A DNA stretch of 64,000 nucleotides from Myxococcales bacterium. GTDB lineage: Bacteria > Myxococcota_A > Polyangia > Haliangiales > Haliangiaceae. Position 1 is the stretch's first letter; the number at the start of each line of letters is the position of its first letter. Positions 58,080-64,000 of this stretch are shown here, piece by piece. The stretch covers positions 186,001 through 250,000 of the forward strand of contig JADJGV010000002.1 of NCBI GenBank assembly GCA_016707895.1, given 5' to 3'. The position numbers and the translations under genes were made by a program. The notes under the pieces were generated by a model that saw only the letters and a program-made list of their open reading frames with translations, was not told where the DNA came from and made no database searches.

Positions 58080-58940
58080 TCAACGCCCCAGCGAGGCCTC
58101 GAACATCCCGCGCGGCACCCAGCTGATCGCGATCCACTTCCAGCTCGCGCCTTCCTTCTCGACCAGGATGATCGGCACCAGCTCCACCGCCTTGTCCCCG
58201 ACCTTGCGGGCGGCGGTGCCCCACAGGAACGCGGCGTTGCCGCGCTCGACCGCTGCGAGGTAGGTGATGTCGAGCGGGAGCTTGTCCCAGGTCCGCGCGA
58301 GCTGTGCGATCGCCGCCGGCTTGGTCGCGAGCTCCTTGGGCCCGGTCCCGGCGGCGCCGATCGCCCGCGGGCTCACGTGATCGGCGAAGTGGCCGACCCA
58401 GGACATGACCTCCTTCGCGACGCCCGTGGTGGGAGCCAGGTGGCGGATGGCCGGCCGCGTGGCCTCGTCGAGCAGGCGGCGGTCGGGCAGGGACGGCGCG
58501 TACGCGATCGCGGCGATCTTCCACGCGCCCTGCTGATCGACGGCCATGCCGGTCAGGCGCATCGTGGTCTTGCCCTTGATCGTGACGTCGACGTCAGCAC
58601 CCGGGCTGCCGTCGACCGACAGCTTGACGGCGACCTGGAAGAACGCGACGTGGTTCGCGTCGTCGACGTAGATCGCGGGCTTCCCGACCGAGGCGTACTT
58701 GTACGAGCCGAGGATGTCGGTCGCGCGCTCGTAGAGGTTGAATGGACTCTTGCAGGCGTCCGGGTCGTCGGGGCATCCGAACGCGGTGCTGTCGGCGCTA
58801 CCGTCGGGACGGGTGATGTGGGCGCCGTCGGCGAGCGTGCCCAAGAACGCGCCCTCCGTCTTGATCGACGCGGCGACGTGCGCGCGCACCAGCTTGGCCA
58901 CCGCGGCGGTGCTGCGCTCATCGGCGGCCGCTGGGCCGGC
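58080..58940 (-). CDS. hypothetical exported-type protein, 5' end lost in a poly-G/C tract
   Basis: The frame reads ADERSTAAVAKLVRAHVAAS, then IKTEGAFLGTLADGAHITRP through SLPDRRLLDEATRPAIRHLA to the end WVPRGMFEASLGR, about 285 residues. A middle SnoaL/NTF2-like alternation (YASVGKPAIYVDDANHVAFF, VDVTIKGKTTMRLTGMAVDQ) suggests a small alpha/beta domain, tentatively. Upstream it enters a proline tract encoded by the C-run at 58940-58994, with no start codon or signal peptide in frame. The natural N-terminus (probably a signal or lipobox) has been lost or is hidden by an error in the homopolymer. Divergent from 59031. Confidence 0.65.
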   Translation of the reverse strand, partial: AGPAAADERSTAAVAKLVRAHVAASIKTEGAFLGTLADGAHITRPDGSADSTAFGCPDDPDACKSPFNLYERATDILGSYKYASVGKPAIYVDDANHVAFFQVAVKLSVDGSPGADVDVTIKGKTTMRLTGMAVDQQGAWKIAAIAYAPSLPDRRLLDEATRPAIRHLAPTTGVAKEVMSWVGHFADHVSPRAIGAAGTGPKELATKPAAIAQLARTWDKLPLDITYLAAVERGNAAFLWGTAARKVGDKAVELVPIILVEKEGASWKWIAISWVPRGMFEASLGR

Positions 58941-58994
58941 GGGGGGCGCCGGGGGGAGGGGGGGGGGGGGGGGGGGCCTAGGGGGGGGGGCGGG
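58940..58994. repeat. G-rich homopolymer tract including a run of 19 G
   Basis: On the plus strand: G6, A, nineteen G (58958-58976), CCTA, ten G (58981-58990), C, GGG. Nothing like it occurs elsewhere in the window. It could form G-quadruplex structures or be a slippage-prone phase-variable site, but such a run is also a classic place for sequencing and assembly errors. Confidence 0.85.
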
Positions 58995-59030
58995 CGCCGC
59001 TCCGCACCGGCGACGACAGGACGCCTCTCG

Positions 59031-59468
59031 ATGATCATGCTGATGGCCGCGGCGATCGCGGTGACCGGATGCAAGAAGAAGAGCCAACCCAAGCCCGCTC
59101 CGACCGCGGGGACGGGGACGCCGGCGGCGGGGACGGGGACGCCCGCGGCGATGTCCGACGCCGACCTCGAGGCGCTGATGGCCGAGTACCTGACGATGAT
59201 GGTCGCGCTCGGGAAGGCAGTCGATGACGCGGGCGGGGACTGCGGCAAGACCTCCGCTGGGATGAACGCGGTCCTCGACAAGTACGCGGCCGCGCTGGCC
59301 CGCGGCAAGGCGCTCACCCAGGACCCGGCGACCAAGGGCCGGGTCGAGGCGTGGGGGCAGAAGCACATGAGTGAGCTGATGACGCTCTCGATGAAGGTGG
59401 CGTCGGCCGGGCAGAAGTGCGGCAGCGACCCGGCGTTCCAGCAGGCGATCGCGCGCCTCTCGCCCTGA
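59031..59468 (+). CDS. small helical predicted lipoprotein
   Basis: 145 aa from ATG 59031. Signal MIMLMAAAIAVTGCKKKSQP has its lipobox Cys at 14. A Thr/Pro linker with the repeat GTGTPAA precedes a helical domain with two cysteines (DDAGGDCGKTSAGMNAVLDK and ASAGQKCGSDPAFQQAIARL) that may form one disulfide between helices. Acidic and basic helices alternate (DLEALMAEYLTMMVALGKAV). CAGGA lies 10 bases before the start. The family is not recognised; similar small helical lipoproteins are frequent in this lineage. Confidence 0.78.
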   Translation: MIMLMAAAIAVTGCKKKSQPKPAPTAGTGTPAAGTGTPAAMSDADLEALMAEYLTMMVALGKAVDDAGGDCGKTSAGMNAVLDKYAAALARGKALTQDPATKGRVEAWGQKHMSELMTLSMKVASAGQKCGSDPAFQQAIARLSP

Positions 59469-59629
59469 CGCCTCGCGCGGGGTGCTGCGATCTCGGCACG
59501 TGCTCTCGGATCGCCAGGGCCGAGCGCCGCGGCCGCCGCAACGCCGTGAGACGACGACAGGGCGTGCTGGCGTGGGCCTTGCTGAGTTGACCGCCGCGAG
59601 CACCCACGCTCGCGCCCCGGAGGTCACTC

Positions 59630-61135
59630 ATGCTCGCTCTGCGCGGGATCGTCTCGCTCGTCGTGGTCCTGGCCAGCGTCGCCGGCGCGCGCGTCGCTGT
59701 CGCCGACACCTCGTGTGCCGCGTTCCGCAAGGAGCAGCGCGTCGACGCGAAGAAGGATGGTGGCTGGGTCCGGTCGACGGTCGTCCGCTGCGATCCGCGC
59801 AAGGGCTACCTGATCCACTTCGACGGCTACTCGTCGGCCAACGACGCGTGGCTGCCCGACGCCGACCTCCGCGCGGCGGGCACCGCGCCCGCGCCGCCGC
59901 CCACCGCCGCGACCGGCTACCGCTCGAACGACTACGTCTACGTCAAGCGCGCGTCGGACCCGGCGCCGTTCGTGGCGAAGCTGTGGAGCGCCGGCCCGAC
60001 GACGTGGAGCATCATGCAGGCCGGCGTCGAGACCCGCATCGACGCTGGCGACATCAAGGGCAAGTGGGACCCCGCCTCGATGAAGTACAAGGTCGGGCAG
60101 AAGGTCCGCTACGTCGCCGGCGGCTTCTACCCGGCGACCATCCGGGCGATCGAGGCCGGCGGCTACCGCGCCGACATCACCGGCGGCGTGACGGACACCA
60201 ACGTCTTGCCCGAGGCGTCGTTCGTCGACGACTGGCGCTACGAGGCGTTCGAGCAGGCGCTGGCGCCGGTCCGTCAGCTCAAGGACATGAAGCTCGAGTG
60301 GGCCGAGGCGTTCGACCGTGACCGGTCGGCGGGGCTCCAGCCTCCTCACGAGACCGCGGTCGACGCGGTCCCCGAGTTCGAGAAGGTCGTCGCGGCCTAC
60401 GCGCAGGTGGACCGCACGCTCAAGCAGGAGTTCACCGACCTGCCGCCGCTGCTCACGCCCGACTGTCGGTACTGTCCGCGCCGGTTGGTCGACGTGGTCG
60501 CGCGCCACAAGCAGATCTTCGAGCGCGCGGTGCCGCTGGATCCCTCGTCGGCCGTCGAGGAGTTCCTGCGCAACATGCAGCCGAGCGAGGACTGGTACCT
60601 GAACGACTACCGGCCGTGCGACGAGTGCGACGTGCTGTCGGCGAAGGACCCGAGCAAGAAGGCCCACGAGGTGCTGGCCAAGCGCATCGGTCAGCAGGTG
60701 GCGTACGCGCGGGCGCTGGGCATCCCGCCCCGCGCCGATCTGCCGGCGCTCGACGCCAAGATCGCCGCGTACATCACCACGTGGGACGGCATGGTCCGCG
60801 CGAAGGCGCCGATGCTCGACAGCTTCGTGAAGGAGGGCACCTCGCTCAAGGGCAAGGAGGCCAAGCTGATCGGCCCCGCGAAGGCGTACCTCGCCGCGAC
60901 GTACCCGAGCTCGACGTGCAAGCTGATCGGGAGCGAGAAGCATGGCTGGCGCGCCCACGGCGACGGCGACGATCACGTCGGCCGCTACAAGTACGTGGCG
61001 TTCGACTGCACTGACCCGGACTACCGCTACCCGTTCGCGGTCGCGGTGGCGGTCGAGCAGGCGCACCTCGGCTTCGGCAAGTACGCGCCCGGCGGTCAGG
61101 GGGCGTGGCACATCGAGTCGTACTACCGGCGGTGA
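59630..61135 (+). CDS. exported protein with three Tudor/SH3-like barrels
   Basis: 501 aa from ATG 59630, with GGAGG seven bases upstream. The signal peptide (1-25, ending GARVAVA) is followed by three small beta-barrel units: about 38-83 (GGWVRSTVVRCDPRKGYLIH, FDGYSSANDAWLPDADLR), about 98-145 (YRSNDYVYVKRASDPAPFVA) and about 150-205 (YKVGQKVRYVAGGFYPATIR). The first has the GYxxxNDxWLP pattern of Tudor-knot/chromo-barrel domains. The C-terminal 290 residues are helical with two CxxC pairs (CRYCPRR, CDECDV), which may bind metal. Such domains occur in exported myxobacterial proteins of unknown role. Confidence 0.8.
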   Translation: MLALRGIVSLVVVLASVAGARVAVADTSCAAFRKEQRVDAKKDGGWVRSTVVRCDPRKGYLIHFDGYSSANDAWLPDADLRAAGTAPAPPPTAATGYRSNDYVYVKRASDPAPFVAKLWSAGPTTWSIMQAGVETRIDAGDIKGKWDPASMKYKVGQKVRYVAGGFYPATIRAIEAGGYRADITGGVTDTNVLPEASFVDDWRYEAFEQALAPVRQLKDMKLEWAEAFDRDRSAGLQPPHETAVDAVPEFEKVVAAYAQVDRTLKQEFTDLPPLLTPDCRYCPRRLVDVVARHKQIFERAVPLDPSSAVEEFLRNMQPSEDWYLNDYRPCDECDVLSAKDPSKKAHEVLAKRIGQQVAYARALGIPPRADLPALDAKIAAYITTWDGMVRAKAPMLDSFVKEGTSLKGKEAKLIGPAKAYLAATYPSSTCKLIGSEKHGWRAHGDGDDHVGRYKYVAFDCTDPDYRYPFAVAVAVEQAHLGFGKYAPGGQGAWHIESYYRR

Positions 61136-61174
61136 GCGGGCCCGGCGCTGGGGCCGCGGGCTACGCGCGCCGCG

Positions 61175-61771
61175 TCATGGCGCGGGCGTGAAGACGAACG
61201 GGAAGGTAGCCTTGGCGGTGCCGGCAGCCGGTGGCGGGAACCGCAAGCCACGGATGACGTCCGCGATGCAGGCGGCGACCTGCGTGTCCATGCCGGTCGC
61301 GGACGCCGACGTGACCGCGCCGTCGGGCCCGACCTCGAACGCCGCGGTGACCTTGCCGGCCAGCCTCGGCTTGTCCGCGAGCCGGCGCGTGTAGCAGGCG
61401 CGGACTTCGCGCGTGTGGGGGCGGATCGTGCGCAGCACGTCGCCCGACCAGTCGGCCGGCACCTCGTCGGTGATCAGCGCCTCGACCCGCGCGCCCTCGC
61501 GGACGAGCTGCTCGGCGATCGCGGCCGGGTCGGGTGGCGTGGATGACGGCGCGGCGGTCGTCGCCGTCGCGTCGACCGCCGCGATCGGCGCGGCCGCGCG
61601 TGCGTCGACCCCGGTGGCGGGTTCGGTCTGCACCGCGCCCGGCGCGGGAGATGGCGGCCCAGCCGGCGTTGCGTCGCGCGAGCCGCACGCGATCGCCAGC
61701 GTGGCCACCGCCGCGGCGCTGCCGCGCGCGGCGATGAGGCGAGATCGGGGCGCGTCGCGCAAGGAGCCCAT
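61175..61771 (-). CDS. lipoprotein with AgmX/PglI-type C-terminal domain
   Basis: 198 aa from ATG 61771. The signal ends AATLAIACGS, with the Cys at about 29. An Ala/Pro/Thr linker leads to a C-terminal domain VRACYTRRLADKPRLAGKVT, AAFEVGPDGAVTSASATGMD, TQVAACIADVIRGLRFPPPA, the TonB-like/AgmX-PglI domain widespread in myxobacteria, with its conserved Cys pair and FPPP motif. AgmX and PglI were named in gliding-motility work in Myxococcus, but the domain alone does not prove that role. TACAGT (61778-61783) ends six bases before ATG. Confidence 0.88.
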   Translation of the reverse strand: MGSLRDAPRSRLIAARGSAAAVATLAIACGSRDATPAGPPSPAPGAVQTEPATGVDARAAAPIAAVDATATTAAPSSTPPDPAAIAEQLVREGARVEALITDEVPADWSGDVLRTIRPHTREVRACYTRRLADKPRLAGKVTAAFEVGPDGAVTSASATGMDTQVAACIADVIRGLRFPPPAAGTAKATFPFVFTPAP

Positions 61772-61883
61772 GGGCTGACTGTACCGCCCCGGGCGGCAGC
61801 GTCGATGGCTTGCGGGGCTCACCGCGCGCGGTGGCGCTCGGTGGGCGCCGCCGCACCGCTCGCGCGGGGCGGCTAGACGAGCG

Positions 61884-62150
61884 TCAGTGCCCAGGGCGCG
61901 TGTTCCCGCGCACGATCACCGCGCGGTACACGGCCAGCAGCGCGACCGCGCCGATCACCGCGGCGATGAAGCCGGCCGGCTCGCCCGGGCGGTACCAGCC
62001 TGCGCTGCGGCCGATCATGCCAGCGACCATCGAGCCCGCGACGCCGATGAGCGCGGTGATGATGAAGCCGCCGGGGTCGCTGCCAGGCATGAGCAGCTTG
62101 GCGATCGCGCCGATGATGAGTCCGATAACCAGCATCCAGATGATGTCCAT
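61884..62150 (-). CDS. GlsB/YeaQ/YmgE family (transglycosylase-associated) membrane protein
   Basis: 88 aa. Three membrane helices: MDIIWMLVIGLIIGAIAKLL, IITALIGVAGSMVAGMIGRS and GFIAAVIGAVALLAVYRAVI, with the family motif MPGSDPGG between the first two and WYRPGEP between the second and third. The length is normal. These proteins sit in the inner membrane and are often stress-induced; despite the name, transglycosylase activity is not shown. GAGGGAG lies eight bases before ATG 62150, so this is a Shine-Dalgarno gene. Confidence 0.95.
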   Translation of the reverse strand: MDIIWMLVIGLIIGAIAKLLMPGSDPGGFIITALIGVAGSMVAGMIGRSAGWYRPGEPAGFIAAVIGAVALLAVYRAVIVRGNTRPGH

Positions 62151-62214
62151 GACGCCACTCCCTCGTTGAGATGACGTCCGCTACTGCGAGCGGCGTGCCA
62201 GTCGATCGGGGCGC

Positions 62215-62916
62215 CTAGACGTCCACGCCGACCAGGCGCCAGGCGTGCGCGAAGTGATCGCGCCAGCCGTCGGTCATGACCGCGGCGTGCGCGACGATGA
62301 GGCGCTGGGCGGGACGGTCGAGCATGGCGCGGACGGCGCGGGCGGCGGCGGCCTTGTCGGCGACCTTCTTCTTGACGTCGGGCGGTACGCGCACGCGCTG
62401 GTAGCAACCCGTGACGCGCGCGCCCCAGCGCCACGTCCAGTGGTCGTCGGCGTCGGCGGTCAGCACGACGTCGGCGCCCAGCAGGGTCCGCGTCGGGCGA
62501 TGGTAGAGCACGGTCTCGTCGAGGAACGGCACGCCGGCGAGCGGCAACGCCTCGACCTCGGGGAGCTGGGCGCCGAACGCGCCGTCGGCGATGTCGACGT
62601 CGATGCGCAGCGCCGGGTTCTTGGCCGCCGCGGACGCCGGGCCGATCACCCGCGCGTCGGGGAAGCCGGCCGCCGCCGGCGGCGTGCCGAGATGGTGGAA
62701 CTGGTTGGGGATCACCAGCCATCGCACCGGGCCCAGGGCGCGGAGCTCGGCCGTGAGGGCGTCGGTGGGCGGCGCCGGGCTGTGCAGCAGCAGGCCGCCG
62801 TCGTCGAGCCGGACGACGGTCGTGCGCGCGCGCAGCCGCACGCCGCTGAACCACACCGGGCGCTCCATGGCCCAGATGCGATCGGGGACGATCGGGGTGA
62901 GCGCGGGCTCGGTCAT
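62215..62916 (-). CDS. DUF4336 family protein
   Basis: 233 aa from ATG 62916. It opens with RIWAMERPVWFSGVRLRART, then TVVRLDDGGLLLHSPAPPTD and LGPVRWLVIPNQFHHLG, which is the DUF4336 start pattern, a metallo-beta-lactamase-fold relative with reduced metal motifs. ETVLYHRPTRTLLGADVVLT and the C-terminal RLIVAHAAVMTDGWRDHFAH complete the domain. The length is normal. Cytoplasmic; the substrate is unknown. It is transcribed in the same direction as the GlsB-family gene, with 65 bases between. Confidence 0.92.
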   Translation of the reverse strand: MTEPALTPIVPDRIWAMERPVWFSGVRLRARTTVVRLDDGGLLLHSPAPPTDALTAELRALGPVRWLVIPNQFHHLGTPPAAAGFPDARVIGPASAAAKNPALRIDVDIADGAFGAQLPEVEALPLAGVPFLDETVLYHRPTRTLLGADVVLTADADDHWTWRWGARVTGCYQRVRVPPDVKKKVADKAAAARAVRAMLDRPAQRLIVAHAAVMTDGWRDHFAHAWRLVGVDV

Positions 62917-63038
62917 GCGGGGCGGCCCGCGCGGGGAGATGACGACATCGGAGGCTGGGATGCCGGGACCGGCCGGTGCGTTGCCGCCGCCCGGCGGGGC
63001 ACGTCGCCCGGGGCTGGCCGAGCGCGCGTCGATCGTAC

Positions 63039-63064
63039 GCAACCGTGGGCTGGAGTGGTCGATA
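63039..63064 (+). promoter_or_regulatory. GCAACC-N14-TCGATA promoter-like motif (site D)
   Basis: GCAACC at 63039-63044 and TCGATA at 63059-63064, facing the 63174 gene about 110 bases away. Unlike sites A to C it is not next to a start codon, so this transcript would have a leader, in keeping with the Shine-Dalgarno at 63163-63168. Confidence 0.5.
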
Positions 63065-63173
63065 TCGGCCGCACACCACCCTGGAGCCACGATGTTCGCC
63101 CCCGCATCCCCCTGTCGCCGCGCCCCCCGTCGGTCGCGCCCGTCGTGCCTCGGCCACTGCGCGGGAGGCCACC

Positions 63174-64000
63174 GTGGTAGCTGAGGAGCGCGCGCGGACC
63201 GCCGCCATCAAGACCGCCTGGGAGGTAGCGCGGCGCTACGAACCGGCGGCGCCGGTCGCGCCCGGGGCGGTCGCGGCGCTGCGGGCCGCGCTCGACGCGA
63301 TGGCGTCGGCGTCCGAGCGGCCGTCCGACGAGCTGCCGAGCGGCGCCGCCGCGGACCTGGTGGCGGTGTACCTGCGCGCGGCGGCGATCGCGATCGCCGC
63401 CGGCGATGACGCGGCGGCGCAGGCCTGGCTGGCGAGCGCGCAAGACCGGGCGCGCGTCCCGGCGCAGCGCGCGCTGGTCGCGGCGGCCCAGGCCCACCCG
63501 GCGCGCTTCCGGATGCTGATCCACGCGCGCTACCAGTTCGGCCTGGATCGCGAGCGCGCGGCCCGCGCGCTGTGCAAGGTGCTGCTGCGCGGCGACCGCG
63601 CCGACGCCATCGCGCAGGCGGCCCGCGACGAGCTCGCCGCGCCGCGGCCGCTGCGCGGCGAGGGCCCGACGCTGGCGCGCCTCAACGGCTGCGGCGTCGG
63701 CTTCTACGGCCAGCGCGACCACGACCGCGACGGCTCGTACACGACCACCCACTGCGTGTCGTTGCTGTGGGTCCCGCTCGTGCCGCTGGCGGCGTACCGC
63801 GTGCAGCCCGCGCCCGGCGGCTACCACGTCCTGGCGCGCATGCCGCTGTCGACGCTCGCGCGGCGCGCGCGGATCGGGGTGCTGGTGGCGGCGGTGCTCG
63901 CGATCGCCGGCTTCGGCGTCCACCACCACCTGACGGATCCCGCCCGCCTGGCACGCCAGCGGTTCGACGCCGCGGTGGCGGCCGCCGACGGTGGCGATCG
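63174..64000 (+). CDS. hypothetical protein with single C-terminal membrane helix, partial at right edge
   Basis: 275 codons from GTG 63174 are open to the window end. GGGAGG at 63163-63168 is five bases upstream and fixes the start. A helical N-terminal part (about 1-150) is followed by NGCGVGFYGQRDHDRDGSYT, then THCVSLLWVPLVPLAAYRV, a motif shared by many bacterial and eukaryotic proteins (GxxfyG...dGSyxtTxwxxlxxiPLvPLxxYRV) whose role is unknown, and then a membrane helix (about 228-248, RIGVLVAAVLAIAGFGVHHH). The part after the helix is just beginning. TPR repeats often follow in this family. Confidence 0.8.
   Translation, partial: MVAEERARTAAIKTAWEVARRYEPAAPVAPGAVAALRAALDAMASASERPSDELPSGAAADLVAVYLRAAAIAIAAGDDAAAQAWLASAQDRARVPAQRALVAAAQAHPARFRMLIHARYQFGLDRERAARALCKVLLRGDRADAIAQAARDELAAPRPLRGEGPTLARLNGCGVGFYGQRDHDRDGSYTTTHCVSLLWVPLVPLAAYRVQPAPGGYHVLARMPLSTLARRARIGVLVAAVLAIAGFGVHHHLTDPARLARQRFDAAVAAADGGD

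Noticed and set aside
61136..61174. GC-rich imperfect stem-loop between 59630 and 61175 as a terminator
   Set aside because: The arms do not pair cleanly and there is no T-run.

Overview
The window looks like chromosomal DNA of a myxobacterium-like member of the Myxococcota, probably in the Polyangia/Haliangiales range. The evidence is very high GC with strong third-position GC, a dense load of predicted lipoproteins (about fifteen with a clear lipobox), a MYXO-CTERM-type sorting tail (GCGC motif) on a large metalloprotease, an AgmX/PglI-type C-terminal domain, an FHA/sigma-54 activator and an eukaryotic-like Ser/Thr kinase. I see no rRNA, tRNA, CRISPR array, transposase or phage gene. Lineage is inferred from sequence features, not from a database match.

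Layout. 0-5 kb: a partial minus-strand gene, a membrane ClpP-fold protein that has lost its catalytic triad, and a decaying paralogue array (one intact copy, one copy with a stop codon, two tail fragments). 5-15 kb: small lipoproteins, a zinc-ribbon membrane protein, an outer-membrane-type barrel, a Rossmann-fold oxidoreductase-like protein and a Cys-rich PPC-domain lipoprotein. 15.6-19.8 kb: minus-strand genes resembling immunity-type families (LRR-like, tandem Imm49-like, DUF4241-like). 20-29 kb: an L,D-transpeptidase lipoprotein, an SRPBCC protein, a YARHG protein, a frameshifted beta-propeller, an SMI1/KNR4 + LRR protein and a parallel beta-helix lipoprotein. 29-34 kb: an HNH nuclease gene behind an array of palindromes, an ankyrin/zinc-ribbon protein and small membrane proteins. 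34-50 kb: two giants, an M36 metalloprotease with seven Ig-like repeats and MYXO-CTERM (1899 aa), and a SpvB/RHS secreted protein (2708 aa) with an unrecognised C-terminal tail. 50-64 kb: an FHA/sigma-54 activator, a pseudokinase-kinase-WD40 protein, secreted and lipoproteins, a GlsB-family membrane protein, a DUF4336 protein and a partial gene at the right edge.

Regulation. Two modes of start are visible. Some genes have strong Shine-Dalgarno sequences (GTG 140, 17960, 26828, 29094, 59630, 62150, GTG 63174). Many others have no SD but a TAnnnT or GATAnC element ending 5-9 nt before the start codon, which suggests leaderless mRNAs. A two-part promoter-like motif, GCAACC-N14-YCGATA, occurs five times exactly and once with one mismatch, always with the same 14-nt spacer and always between genes. 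Several loci are accessory in character, with paralogue decay, orphan immunity-like genes, an RHS tail unlike its neighbours and short gene relics. Core metabolic genes are absent.
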